NCBI RefSeq assembly: GCF_001427225.1
Contig: NZ_LMFH01000001.1
Location: 348,330-412,329 of the forward strand
Direction: 5' to 3'
DNA: 64,000 bases
Source of the DNA: Lysobacter sp. Root494
Lineage (GTDB): Bacteria; Pseudomonadota; Gammaproteobacteria; Xanthomonadales; Xanthomonadaceae
In this document: in pieces, positions 27,870-36,855 of the stretch
How positions within the stretch are numbered: the first letter of the stretch is position 1
How the letters are laid out: the number at the start of each line of letters is the position of its first letter
Made by a program: the position numbers and the translations under genes
The notes under the pieces: model-generated
What the model saw: only the letters and a program-made list of their open reading frames with translations
What the model was told of the DNA's origin: nothing
Databases searched by the model: none

Positions 27870-30800
27870 ATGTCGTCCGCACGCCGCACACGCTCCATCC
27901 GCTTCACCACGCTGTCCCTCGCGCTCGGCGCCGCGCTCGCCGCCGGCCCGCTCGCCGCGCAGACCAGCGCGACGCCGGACGAAACATCCGGTGAAACGCC
28001 GGCAACTTCGGAGAGCACCAAGCCCACCGAGCTGGAGCGGGTGGAGGTCACCGGCTCCAACATCAGGCGCACCGATGTCGAAACCGCTTCGCCGCTGCAG
28101 ATCATCAGCCGGCAGGACATCGAGAACATGGGCGCGCGCACGCTGCTGCAGGTGCTCGACAACCTGCCGGCCGCGCGCCCGGCGCAGCAGGATTACAAGT
28201 CGCTGTTCACCGGTTCCGACGGCGCGTCGCAGGCCAACCTGCGTGGCCTCGGCGCGCAGGGCACGCTGGTGCTGTTGAATGGCCGCCGCCTGTCGTATTA
28301 CGGCGCGCCGGCGGGTTTCCAGACGCAGTTCGTCAACATCGACGCGATTCCCGCTGCCGCAATCGAGCGCATGGAAGTGCTGACCGACGGTGCGTCGGCT
28401 GTATACGGCACCGATGCGGTGGCTGGCGTGATCAACGTCATCACCAAGAAGTCGTTTGAAGGCCTCGAGCTCAGCTTCACCACCGACAAGTCGTCGCGCA
28501 TCGATACCTACGGCGAGCACCAGGCCAGCATCACCGGCGGCTTTGGCGACCTCGACACGGACCGCTTCAACGTCTACGCCTCGATCAACCTGTACCGGCG
28601 CGATCCGATTCCGCTGAGCGACTGGTACGACAAGAAACCCGCGCAGTTCTACGTCAACCGCCCCAGCTACATTCCCAACTTCCGCCTCGACACGGGCAGT
28701 GCTCCCGGCGTGTTCAACCCGGGCAGCTATTTCGCTTTCGATCCGGTCACCGGCGCGCGCGTGCAGGAAGCCGCGCCCGGCTGCCAGAACGTGATCAACG
28801 AGGCTGCCGGCCCGCGCTGCGTGTGGCAGACCTGGTTGAATAACGAAATCGACGCCGGCGCGCAGTCCGATCGCTTCACCCTTTACCTCAATGGTCATTT
28901 CCTGGTCGGCGAGAACACCGAAGCGTTCGGCGAGGTGACGTACACCGACATCGACCTGCGCGCCAACGGCGGCACGCCGCGCGCGTACGGCACGACGACG
29001 GGCAACCCGACCAGCTGGTTCTCGCGCAACACCGGCACCAACGTCAACCAGTTCTTCTATCCGTACCTGGGCCCGAACAACGAGTACAACCACGCCAGTC
29101 CCGAACTGAAGGCGCTGATGGGCGGCGTGGTCGGCCTGCAATACCTGCTGCAGGACGTGGGCGACAACTATTTCGGCCAGCGCAACACCGATGAGAGTTA
29201 TCGCGTCCTGGGTGGGCTGCGCGGCAGCCTCGGCGACTGGAACTGGGAAACCGCATTCGCCAGCGCCGGCACGCATTCGGTCACCTACCAGACCGTCAAC
29301 GTCAACCTGGAAGGCTTCGAAAAGGCGTTCGGTCCGTTCACCGTCGATCCGGGCACCGGCCGCGTGATCATCTCCGACCATCCGGCCTACCAGTTCGGCG
29401 TGATCAACGAAGCCAACGCAGCGTTGCTGCGCGAGGCGTATCCGACCTTCGACATCCAGTCATGGACGCGGCTGCACACGCTGGACGGCAAGGTCGAAGG
29501 ACCGCTGTTCACGCTGCCGGCCGGCGAAGTGCGCGCGGCCTTCGGCTTCAACCTGAGCCGCGAATCGTTCTACACGCCGGGCAACGAAGACGCCGCCAAC
29601 GGCCTGATCACGCAGCAGGGCGGTTCGTGGTTCGACGGCAAGCGCACCACCTACGCGCTGTTCGCCGAAGCGGTAGCGCCGATCACGGAGAAGCTCGAAC
29701 TCGACGCCGCGTTGCGCGTGGACAAGTATCCGAACTTCGGCGCCAACATCGCACCGAAGATCGGTCTCAAGTACCAGGCGCTGCCGCAACTGATGCTCCG
29801 CGGCACGTATTCCGAAGGTTTCCGCGCGCCGAGTCTGGCCGAGTCCGGTACCGGTGGCGTCTTTGCCCAGCTCGGCGGGTATCGCGACGAAACACGTTGC
29901 AACGAAACCAATGCGATCGCCGGATTGCTGCAGCAGTCCGCGCGTCCGGGCGACGTGGACCTCGGCAATTCGCTGCTCAACTCCGACTGCGGCCGTACCG
30001 TGGCGCGCATGACCCAGCCCAACCCGGACCTGGAGCCGGAGAAGGCGAAGATCGCCACGCTGGGCTTCGTCGTCGAGCCGGCCGAGTGGCTGTCGATATC
30101 GGCCGACTACTGGTTCATCTACCGCCGCAACCAGATCGTCGCGCCGGACTTCAACCGCCCGGAAGACATCGAGTCGCTGACGCGCTTCCCGATCACCGAC
30201 ACCGACCGCGCGAACCTCGCGGCGCTCGCGGCGATGTGCGCCGATCCGGCCAGCGGCGTCGCCTGCCCGAATCCGCTGCCGGGCTATTCGCTGGGCAACG
30301 TGGCCAGCGTCGTCGGCCAGTACAAGAACCAGGGCCGCACCCTGGTCGACGGTTTCGACATCGACGCGCGCAGCCGGTTTTCGCTCGGCGCATACGGCAA
30401 CTTGAACGTGGGACTGGCCGCGACCATTGCCGGCCGCTACAAGGCCTATTACGACGACGAGACGCGCTGGTCCTACGGCGATTACATCGGCTATTACGGC
30501 AACCCGAAACTGCGCGCCACGTTGAATGCCGACTGGAGCTATCGTGAAGTGACCACCAGCTTCTTCGTCAACTATGTCGGCAAGAACAAGTGGGCGTGGG
30601 ACCGCTTCGACGAGGCCGACAACAATCCGGAAACCTGCACGGCCAGTTTCGTGGCGGTGTCGCCCGGCCAATGCGGCGGCGTGCCGGCGTGGTGGACCGC
30701 CAACCTGGGCGTGGGCTGGAAGCCGAACGAACATTGGAACGTCGGCCTCACCGTCAAGAACCTGTTCAACCGGCTGCCGTTCTATGACCCGAACAGCTTC

Positions 30801-30872
30801 CTGGGCGACGCCAGCGATTACACCAACAACTTCGGTCGCAGCTACAGCTTCACGGTTGGCTACAGGTTCTGA
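27870..30872 (+). CDS. TonB-dependent outer-membrane receptor
   Basis: 1000 residues from the ATG at 27870 with an AGGAGAG ribosome-binding site. Signal peptide cleaved near A-A-G-P-L-A-A-Q; a TonB box-like stretch E-L-E-R-V-E-V-T-G-S-N-I-R-R follows a Thr/Ser/Pro-rich linker. The plug domain has L-L-Q-V-L-D-N-L-P, L-R-G-L-G, L-V-L-L-N-G-R-R-L, and the beta barrel ends in Y-S-F-T-V-G-Y-R-F with terminal Phe. The A-S-P-L-Q-I-I and G-A-S-A-V-Y-G-T-D-A-V-A-G-V-I-N-V-I motifs match the large sugar/peptide receptors of xanthomonads. It lies 124 bases after the GH31 gene on the same strand and is a likely importer of the released or bound glycan. Confidence 0.93.
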   Translation: MSSARRTRSIRFTTLSLALGAALAAGPLAAQTSATPDETSGETPATSESTKPTELERVEVTGSNIRRTDVETASPLQIISRQDIENMGARTLLQVLDNLPAARPAQQDYKSLFTGSDGASQANLRGLGAQGTLVLLNGRRLSYYGAPAGFQTQFVNIDAIPAAAIERMEVLTDGASAVYGTDAVAGVINVITKKSFEGLELSFTTDKSSRIDTYGEHQASITGGFGDLDTDRFNVYASINLYRRDPIPLSDWYDKKPAQFYVNRPSYIPNFRLDTGSAPGVFNPGSYFAFDPVTGARVQEAAPGCQNVINEAAGPRCVWQTWLNNEIDAGAQSDRFTLYLNGHFLVGENTEAFGEVTYTDIDLRANGGTPRAYGTTTGNPTSWFSRNTGTNVNQFFYPYLGPNNEYNHASPELKALMGGVVGLQYLLQDVGDNYFGQRNTDESYRVLGGLRGSLGDWNWETAFASAGTHSVTYQTVNVNLEGFEKAFGPFTVDPGTGRVIISDHPAYQFGVINEANAALLREAYPTFDIQSWTRLHTLDGKVEGPLFTLPAGEVRAAFGFNLSRESFYTPGNEDAANGLITQQGGSWFDGKRTTYALFAEAVAPITEKLELDAALRVDKYPNFGANIAPKIGLKYQALPQLMLRGTYSEGFRAPSLAESGTGGVFAQLGGYRDETRCNETNAIAGLLQQSARPGDVDLGNSLLNSDCGRTVARMTQPNPDLEPEKAKIATLGFVVEPAEWLSISADYWFIYRRNQIVAPDFNRPEDIESLTRFPITDTDRANLAALAAMCADPASGVACPNPLPGYSLGNVASVVGQYKNQGRTLVDGFDIDARSRFSLGAYGNLNVGLAATIAGRYKAYYDDETRWSYGDYIGYYGNPKLRATLNADWSYREVTTSFFVNYVGKNKWAWDRFDEADNNPETCTASFVAVSPGQCGGVPAWWTANLGVGWKPNEHWNVGLTVKNLFNRLPFYDPNSFLGDASDYTNNFGRSYSFTVGYRF

Positions 30873-30922
30873 TCAGGGCTCGGGCCGGCCGCAGTGGCTG
30901 GTCGCGAAACACGGGAACGATC

Positions 30923-30949
30923 CAGTGCGCCGGTGTCGCCGGCGCACTG
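30923..30949. terminator. Strong stem-loop between convergent genes
   Basis: An 11-bp perfect stem CAGTGCGCCGG / CCGGCGCACTG with loop TGTCG sits 50 bases past the receptor gene and 34 bases past the convergent symporter gene. There is no T-run, so a bidirectional terminator or transcript-end stabiliser is likely rather than proven. Confidence 0.45.
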
Positions 30950-30983
30950 CGTCCGGAAGACGATCAATCTTTCGCAAGGCGGA

Positions 30984-32261
30984 TCAATCTTCCGTTGCCA
31001 GCCGTGGCGCGACTTCGACCGCATCGTCACGTTCGGCGACATGCCGGTGAGCCACCACGCTGGTCGCGGTGAGGTCCGCGGTGACGTTGCCCACGGTCGC
31101 GAACACATCGGGAATCGTATCGAGTGCGAGCAGCACGCCGAGCGGTTCCACCGGCAGTCCCATCGCCTGCACGACCGGCATGTTCGTGGCCATGAAACTG
31201 ACCTGGCCGGGCAAGCCAACCGAGCCCATGCTGATCACCACCGCAAGCGCGGCGCCGGCGACGAGTTGCGCGGCGCTCAGGTCGATGCCGTGCGCCCAGG
31301 CGATGAAGGCCGCGACCCCGACGTACTGCATCGGACTGGTGATGCGGAACAGCGACACCGCCATCGGCAGCACCAGCGAGGTCACCGGCAGCGGATAACC
31401 CAGGCGCGTGCCCGCGCTTTCGATCATCGCCGGCAATGATGCGAGCGACGACTGCGTGCTCGCCGCGATGGTCTGTGCCGGCAGGATGGCCGATGCGAAA
31501 CGGCGCAGCCGCTCGCCGCCGGCGAACACCGCAACCGGATACAGCAGCAGCGTCATCGCGAGATACAGCGCGATCTGCAGGCCGATGTAGGTGCCGAACA
31601 CGCCCAGCATGCCGCCGCCGACGCGCGCGCACACCGCCAACACCAGCGCAAACACGCCCAATGGCGCCACCCACAGCACCCAGCGCACGATCACGATCAT
31701 CACGTCGGCGATGGCCTGCACGAGTTCGAGCAGGCGCTGGCGACGTACTGCTTCAATGCGTGCCACCGCGAAACCGAAGAACAGCGCGAACACCACGAGC
31801 GGCAGCATCGCACTCTGCGCCGCCGCAGCCAGCGCATTGCTGGGAATGATCGCGGTGAACCATTCGCCCAGCGAAGCGGGCACGCTCAGGCCTGCGGAAG
31901 CCGCATTCGCCGAATGCAGCGATGCGGCCAGGCCTTCCGGGCGCGGCAGCAGTGACAGCAGCAGCGGTGCGGCGAAGGCGGCCAGTGCCGCGCCGATCGA
32001 CAGCAGCACCAGGAAGCAGACGATCGCATGGCGCGCCGTGCGGCCCGAAGCGGCGGCGTCGCGCGCGGTGTTCACGCCGAGGATCACCAGTGCCGCGACC
32101 AACGGCACCACGGTCATCTGCAGTGCGTTGAGCCAGAGCCGGCCGATTGGTTGCACCGCATCGGCGACACGCGTCGCGACGCTGGCATCCCACCACGCGA
32201 GCAGCAGGCCAATAAGGGCGCCGAGAAGAAGTCCGAGCAGTACGCGGGCGGTGGTCGACAT
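30984..32261 (-). CDS. Dicarboxylate/amino acid:cation symporter (DAACS family)
   Basis: 425 residues, about eight transmembrane helices plus the re-entrant hairpins of the GltP/SLC1 fold. N-terminal L-L-G-L-L-L-G-A-L-I-G-L-L and P-L-V-A-A-L-V-I-L-G-V are usual; T-Q-S-S-L-A-S-L-P-A-M (the Ser-rich hairpin 1) and S-M-G-S-V-G-L-P-G (hairpin 2) are present. Residues near the end (D-T-I-P-D-V-F-A-T-V-G-N-V-T-A-D-L-T-A-T) are the substrate-site helix 8. Likely substrates are Glu, Asp or other acidic or neutral amino acids with a cation. It lies downstream of the RpiR-epimerase group on the same strand, after a 355-bp repeat-rich gap, so it may serve that pathway. Confidence 0.9.
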   Translation of the reverse strand: MSTTARVLLGLLLGALIGLLLAWWDASVATRVADAVQPIGRLWLNALQMTVVPLVAALVILGVNTARDAAASGRTARHAIVCFLVLLSIGAALAAFAAPLLLSLLPRPEGLAASLHSANAASAGLSVPASLGEWFTAIIPSNALAAAAQSAMLPLVVFALFFGFAVARIEAVRRQRLLELVQAIADVMIVIVRWVLWVAPLGVFALVLAVCARVGGGMLGVFGTYIGLQIALYLAMTLLLYPVAVFAGGERLRRFASAILPAQTIAASTQSSLASLPAMIESAGTRLGYPLPVTSLVLPMAVSLFRITSPMQYVGVAAFIAWAHGIDLSAAQLVAGAALAVVISMGSVGLPGQVSFMATNMPVVQAMGLPVEPLGVLLALDTIPDVFATVGNVTADLTATSVVAHRHVAERDDAVEVAPRLATED

Positions 32262-32340
32262 GTTTTGGCTCTGTTTTGTTTCTTGATGAAATGTGCGGTG
32301 GATCGGTTTGCGTGGCTTCGACTTCGCCTTCGCCTTTGCT

Positions 32341-32564
32341 CGTCATTCCCGCGAAGGCGGGAATCCAGCGACTTTGCTTTCACCAATGCCGAAATCGCAG
32401 CAGGGGCTAGTACCGGGAAAGCACGATCTATCATCCCCGCGAAAGCGGGATCTCCGTCTGTTCCGTGGAACAGGATGAAAGAGGGTAAGGTCAAAAACAA
32501 AGTCGCTGGATGACCAGCCTTCGGCTGTGATGAAGCTCTTCCTGCTTTCGCGGGAATGACGAGC
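32341..32564. repeat. Compound cluster of dispersed palindromic repeats
   Basis: The 355-bp gap 32262-32616 has no gene. It holds three parts of one repeat family: module A complete at 32341-32368 (CGTCATTCCCGCGAAGGCG then GGAATCCAG), a half copy TCATCCCCGCGAAAGCGGGA at 32431, module B TGGATGACCAGCCTTCGGCT at 32506, and an inverted module A CTGCTTTCGCGGGAATGACG ending near 32561. Translated, module A gives the familiar spurious peptides H-S-R-E-S-G-N-P or F-P-R-K-R-E-S. Confidence 0.85.
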
Positions 32565-32616
32565 AAAAGCAAGAGCCGCGGTGCCAAGTTTCTGTGCCAT
32601 CCCGGTGGGCCGATAT

Positions 32617-33417
32617 TCACGGTCTCCGCGGCGGTATCGGCAAGTTCCAGTCCGGCGCGAGCCGCTGGTACTCCGTCACCGGCAACAATACGAACACCGG
32701 CTTTCGCCGCGGATCCAGCCAGCCCACCAGCTGTTCCATCGTCTCGTCCGCCATCGCCGTGCAGCCCGCCGTCGGCTCGCCCGGCGCCTTCCACAGGTGC
32801 GCAAAGATGCAGCTTCCCGCGCCGGGCTGGGCGTTCGGATTGTGTTCGATGACGAAGCCGAGACGGTAACGCTGGTCGCCGTTGGCGTGCAGGTCGCGGC
32901 GCATCGGTTCGGTGGAACCGGCGACGGCCTTCTCGCCGACTTCGCGCGCATCGACGATGCGGTTGTAGAGCGGCGAAGCGGGCACGTCGATGCAGTAATC
33001 GGTGCCGCTCATCGCACGATAGGGCAGTACGGTTGCGGCGCTATTCGCGTAACCAAAGGCAGTGCCCAGCGCGAACACTCCCGCCGGCGCGCGGCCATCG
33101 CCTTCACGCTTCTGCGGCCCCGAGGGCTGCGCGGGATGCAGGCCGATGCCCCATGCGCTGCCCGCGCGCCCGACCGTGACCGGTGCCGGGTCGCCTACTT
33201 CACGCCACGCTGCACCGTCGGCAACGCGTTCATAACGGCGCAGCTCGCCGCTGGGCGCATCCCAATCCGCAGTGACGACCACGATCAGCTGCTCCGCATC
33301 CGCCCACGCACGGGATTCGCCGGTCGATTGCATGTTCGCGCATCCGGCAAGCACCGACATGCAAGCAGCCACCAGCAACGGCCCGAGCGAACGAAAAAGG
33401 AAATGCGGCGTGGACAT
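32617..33417 (-). CDS. YkuD-like L,D-transpeptidase family lipoprotein
   Basis: 266 residues with a type II signal: hydrophobic L-L-V-A-A-C-M-S-V then the lipobox L-A-G-C (Cys near 26), so it is a lipoprotein. The C-terminal half has S-C-I-F-A-H-L-W followed by T-A-G-C-T-A-M, the H...(S/T)x-G-C catalytic arrangement of the YkuD/L,D-transpeptidase fold. These enzymes use Cys to attack the mDap carbonyl of stem peptides (cross-linking, lipoprotein attachment or carboxypeptidase action). Here the context, between DAACS and an RpiR regulator plus YkfB/YkfC-like genes, suggests trimming of peptides rather than cross-linking. 18 bases after the RpiR gene; start ATG at 33417. Confidence 0.8.
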   Translation of the reverse strand: MSTPHFLFRSLGPLLVAACMSVLAGCANMQSTGESRAWADAEQLIVVVTADWDAPSGELRRYERVADGAAWREVGDPAPVTVGRAGSAWGIGLHPAQPSGPQKREGDGRAPAGVFALGTAFGYANSAATVLPYRAMSGTDYCIDVPASPLYNRIVDAREVGEKAVAGSTEPMRRDLHANGDQRYRLGFVIEHNPNAQPGAGSCIFAHLWKAPGEPTAGCTAMADETMEQLVGWLDPRRKPVFVLLPVTEYQRLAPDWNLPIPPRRP

Positions 33418-33435
33418 GGCAGGCGCCTCTGCGGA

Positions 33436-34284
33436 TCAGCTGTCGAGCAGATCCTGCATGTGTTCAAGGTTGCGGTCGAGCTGGCCGCGGCGCTCGTCGC
33501 TGGATTCGCACAACAGCACGAAGATCAGGTCGAGCAGGTGCAGCAGCGCGGACTGGTACAGCAGCGGCTCGATGTGGCTGCGCTCGTCGTGCGCAGACAC
33601 CAGCAGCGGCAACTCGGCGTGCGCGCGCAGCGGATTGGGCGTATGCCGGGTGACGGTGACCACATGCCCGCCGCGTTCGCGTACGCGATGGCTGATCTGG
33701 CATAGCGTGGGCTGGCGCCCATGTTCGGAGAACACCAGCAGCACGTCGCCGGCCGCCGTCGTGGAAACACCGGCCTGCATCAGCGCGGCGTCGACGTAAT
33801 GCACGGTGAGCACGCCCAGCATCGACAGTCGCGTCGCGAACGCGCGAGCCGGTATGCCGTCCTCGCCGAGCCCGATGATGTAGACCTTGCCCGCGCGCTG
33901 GATGAGCCGCGCTACCGCATCGATCTGCTCGGGTGGATTGATCAGCCGCGTTGCTGCTTCCGCCTGCGCTTTCAGTTGCCACAGTGCATCGGCCAGTGCG
34001 CTGTGCGGATGGCCGTTCGCCGGCGCGGCGCTCGCGACTTCGTCGGCGCCATCACCGCGTGCGACCGCCTGCACGATCGAATACTTGAGGTCGGGATAGC
34101 CCTTGAACCCGAATTTCTGGCTGAACTTGACCACGCTCGACTGGCTGATGCCGAGCGCGCTGGCCAGCTGCTGCGAGGAATAGTCGCGCAGCAGGTGCGC
34201 GTTCTCGAGCAGGAAGTCGGCAACGCGGCGTTCGATCGCCGACATCTGGTCGCGTTCCGCGCGGATTTTCAGCAGCGGCGACAT
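33436..34284 (-). CDS. MurR/RpiR family transcription regulator
   Basis: 282 residues: an N-terminal RpiR helix-turn-helix (about 1-75, with S-S-Q-Q-L-A-S-A-L-G-I-S-Q-S-S-V-V-K-F-S-Q-K) and a C-terminal SIS domain (about 125-255, V-Y-I-I-G-L-G-E-D-G-I and L-V-F-S-E-H-G). Members sense sugar phosphates or related amino-sugar compounds; MurR of E. coli responds to MurNAc-6-phosphate. It is embedded between the epimerase (34 bases upstream) and the L,D-transpeptidase-like gene, so it most likely regulates this divergent system, probably at the AT-rich region near 38085. Ligand is unknown. Confidence 0.88.
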   Translation of the reverse strand: MSPLLKIRAERDQMSAIERRVADFLLENAHLLRDYSSQQLASALGISQSSVVKFSQKFGFKGYPDLKYSIVQAVARGDGADEVASAAPANGHPHSALADALWQLKAQAEAATRLINPPEQIDAVARLIQRAGKVYIIGLGEDGIPARAFATRLSMLGVLTVHYVDAALMQAGVSTTAAGDVLLVFSEHGRQPTLCQISHRVRERGGHVVTVTRHTPNPLRAHAELPLLVSAHDERSHIEPLLYQSALLHLLDLIFVLLCESSDERRGQLDRNLEHMQDLLDS

Positions 34285-34318
34285 GCGCTACCCGCGAGCT
34301 GCACGGTCGTGGGCACGA

Positions 34319-35416
34319 TCATGCCGCGATGGGCTCCAGGCCCTGGATGCTGCGGATCCCCAGCCCCGGCGCATCGGTGATCGAAATCTCCGATTCGTTG
34401 AAGATCACCCCGCCGTCGACCGGGTTGTAGGCCGACAGCGAGGGACCGTCGAGGTCGACCTTGGTGATCGCATTGGATTTCGCCACCGCGAGGTGCACCG
34501 CGGCGGCGACGCTGATGCTGGATTCGAGCATGCAGCCGATCATGCACTCCACGCCGTACAGCGCGGAGATGTCGGCGATGCGGATCGCGTTGGAGAGGCC
34601 ACCGGTCTTCATCAGTTTGATGTTGATGATGTCGGCGGCGCGCATGCGGATCAGGTCGATCACTTCGGTCGGGCCGAATACGCTTTCGTCCGCCATGATC
34701 GGCGTATGCACGCGCTCGGTGACGTACTTCATGCCGTCGAGGTCCTGCGCCTTCACCGGTTGCTCGACCAGTTCCAGGCGCACGCCGGCGTCTTCGAGCA
34801 TGCTGATCGCGTAGACGGCCTGCTTCGCTGTCCAGCCCTGGTTGGCGTCGAGGCGGAGCAGGGCGCGGCCTTCCACGGCGGCGTAGATCGCCTTGACCCG
34901 CTCGATGTCGACGCCGATGTCCTTGCCGACCTTGATCTTCAGCGACTCGAAGCCGCGATCCACCGCGCTGATCGAATCGGCCACCATCTTGTCGATGTAG
35001 TCGACGCTGATGGTGATGTCGGTGGTGATCACCGGGTCGCCGCCGCCGAGCATCTTGTACAGCGGCACGCCGTAGAGCTGGCCGAACAGGTCGTATACCG
35101 CGATTTCCACCGCGGCCTTGGCGCTGGTGTTTTTTTCCAGCGCGCCCTGGATGAGCTGGGTGATGTGGTTGAGGTTGGCGATTTCCTGGCCGACCACGCG
35201 CGGCGCGATGAACTTGCGGATCGCTTCGAGGATCGAGCCGTGCGTGTCGCCGGTGATCACCGCGGTCGCCGGCGCTTCGCCGTAACCGACATGGCCGGTG
35301 TCGGTATGCACTTCGACGACGATGTCTTCGATCGCTTCGACCGTGCGCAACGCGGTCTTGAAGGGTGTCTTCAGCGGGACCTTCAGCAGGCCGAAGCGGA
35401 TGTCGGTGATTTTCAT
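34319..35416 (-). CDS. Dipeptide epimerase (enolase superfamily, L-Ala-D/L-Glu type)
   Basis: 365 residues from the ATG at 35416 (M-K-I-T-D-I-R-F-G). All muconate-cycloisomerase-group catalytic positions are present: K160-I-K162, metal ligands D190, E218 and D243 (L-R-L-D, V-E-Q-P, M-A-D-E-S) and the second base K267 (I-K-L-M-K-T-G-G). The D-T-I-S-V...D-A-N-Q-G-W spacing fits dipeptide epimerases such as YcjG/YkfB, which convert the murein dipeptide L-Ala-D-Glu to L-Ala-L-Glu. Specificity for other dipeptides is known in this group. Directly after a YkfC-like endopeptidase that would produce such a dipeptide (37 bases), which strengthens the assignment. Confidence 0.9.
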   Translation of the reverse strand: MKITDIRFGLLKVPLKTPFKTALRTVEAIEDIVVEVHTDTGHVGYGEAPATAVITGDTHGSILEAIRKFIAPRVVGQEIANLNHITQLIQGALEKNTSAKAAVEIAVYDLFGQLYGVPLYKMLGGGDPVITTDITISVDYIDKMVADSISAVDRGFESLKIKVGKDIGVDIERVKAIYAAVEGRALLRLDANQGWTAKQAVYAISMLEDAGVRLELVEQPVKAQDLDGMKYVTERVHTPIMADESVFGPTEVIDLIRMRAADIINIKLMKTGGLSNAIRIADISALYGVECMIGCMLESSISVAAAVHLAVAKSNAITKVDLDGPSLSAYNPVDGGVIFNESEISITDAPGLGIRSIQGLEPIAA

Positions 35417-35453
35417 GCAGCCCTTGCGTGCGAAGTGGAGGCGACGGCAGCCG

Positions 35454-36845
35454 TCATGGACGGATGCGCTGGATGTTGGTGATGCGGTCGACGTAGCTCT
35501 GGGTGCGATTGGCCATGAGCGGCGTAAGCGGCGAGACAGTGACGCCATTGGTCTTCGCACGGTGTTCGGTGCCATCGCGGTCGTACCAGCTCAGGCCGGT
35601 GGTGTCGTGGATGACGTAGGGTTCGCCGTCGAGCTGCCCGATCACCATCATCACGTGGCCGGGAATGTAGACGAGATCGCCGACCTGGAGTTCCCGCACG
35701 AGCGCAAGGCGTTTGGCGCGATCGTCCTTTTCGCTCAGTGCAATGCGGTTGAGCGCCGGGCTGACGGCCTGGTCGCGCGTGTTGCGCGGCAGCTCCACGC
35801 CCATGCTGCGATACACCTCGGAAACGAAACCGCTGCAGTCGCGTCCGTTATAGCTGTGGCCCCAGCCGTAGCGCTCGCCGAGGAACAGGAACGCCTGGCG
35901 GATGATGTTCGCCTTCGTCAGCGGCAGGTAATCGGCGCTGCTAGATTCACGGCGCGGCAGCAGCGCGGGAGCGAAGCGCAGCGAACCATCTTCGTTGCGC
36001 ACCGGCAGTTCGATCACGTGCGATGCGTAGTGGTGCTGCCCGTTGACGGCGTCCGTGGACGGCCAGTTCGCCAGCACCGGGACGCGCACGCCCATGTCGA
36101 GCTGGAGTTCGGAAACCGCGGGCTCTTCCGGCGTGAACACCGTATGCACCTCGGCGCCGGTGACGACGCGGTAGGGCGTCTTGCGCGTGTAGGCGAGTAC
36201 GGCGTCTTTTTCGCCGAGGGCGACGAAGCGCTTTTCGATCCACGCCGCGTAACGCGGGCTCACCACGAACGACCACGCGCCATCGCGACTCTCGTGGGCG
36301 ATCGCCACCGGATCGCCGGGGAACAGGGCGCTTTCCTGGAAACGGTCGATGTCGTGGTCGTCGGACGAGGTGAAGACGCGCTGCATCGTCGGGAAGGCGC
36401 GTAGCGCCGCGCGGTGCACGACCAGGCCGTAACGGGTGTCGCGCGCAGCCGTGATCGCATCGATATTGGCGTTGTCGACGATCGCGCCGACTGTCGCCGC
36501 CGGCACCGGCTGGCCGCGTTCGTCGAACAGCGGCTTTTTCGGCGGCACCGACAGCGAGCGGATCCATTCGGCGACCTGTTCGCGCGGCAGCGAAGCCGGC
36601 AGCGCATCGAGGTCATACAGGCTCTTGTCGAGCGCATGCAGGCGGGCGTTCTGCTTCGCGACCATCGCGGTATCGAGCACGACCTTGTCGGCATCGGCCT
36701 GGCGCGCGATCCAGTACTGCGGATCGAGTTGCGCGGTTTCGACGCCGATGACCCCGGTGGCCGCCGGTACCTGCCACTCGCGCGCCTGCAGCGGCGCGAA
36801 CGCAGCCAGTACCAGCATCGCGGCAAAAATTCTTGTGAGCTTCAC
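35454..36845 (-). CDS. YkfC-like NlpC/P60 endopeptidase, exported
   Basis: The open frame extends further upstream over the DUF819 gene; the GTG at 36845 gives 463 residues, starting with a signal peptide (V-K-L-T-R-I-F-A-A-M-L-V-L-A-A-F, cleavage after L-Q-A) and with a GAGG ribosome-binding site that overlaps the DUF819 stop. The middle contains two SH3-like domains (about 90-300). The C-terminal NlpC/P60 domain (about 310-455) has the catalytic R-D-C-S-G-F (Cys337) and P-G-H-V-M-M (His397). YkfC-type enzymes cut L-Ala-gamma-D-Glu or gamma-D-Glu-mDap bonds of stem peptides after recognising a free L-Ala end. Downstream epimerase matches the expected product. Confidence 0.9.
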   Translation of the reverse strand: MKLTRIFAAMLVLAAFAPLQAREWQVPAATGVIGVETAQLDPQYWIARQADADKVVLDTAMVAKQNARLHALDKSLYDLDALPASLPREQVAEWIRSLSVPPKKPLFDERGQPVPAATVGAIVDNANIDAITAARDTRYGLVVHRAALRAFPTMQRVFTSSDDHDIDRFQESALFPGDPVAIAHESRDGAWSFVVSPRYAAWIEKRFVALGEKDAVLAYTRKTPYRVVTGAEVHTVFTPEEPAVSELQLDMGVRVPVLANWPSTDAVNGQHHYASHVIELPVRNEDGSLRFAPALLPRRESSSADYLPLTKANIIRQAFLFLGERYGWGHSYNGRDCSGFVSEVYRSMGVELPRNTRDQAVSPALNRIALSEKDDRAKRLALVRELQVGDLVYIPGHVMMVIGQLDGEPYVIHDTTGLSWYDRDGTEHRAKTNGVTVSPLTPLMANRTQSYVDRITNIQRIRP

Positions 36846-36855
36846 GACACGCACC

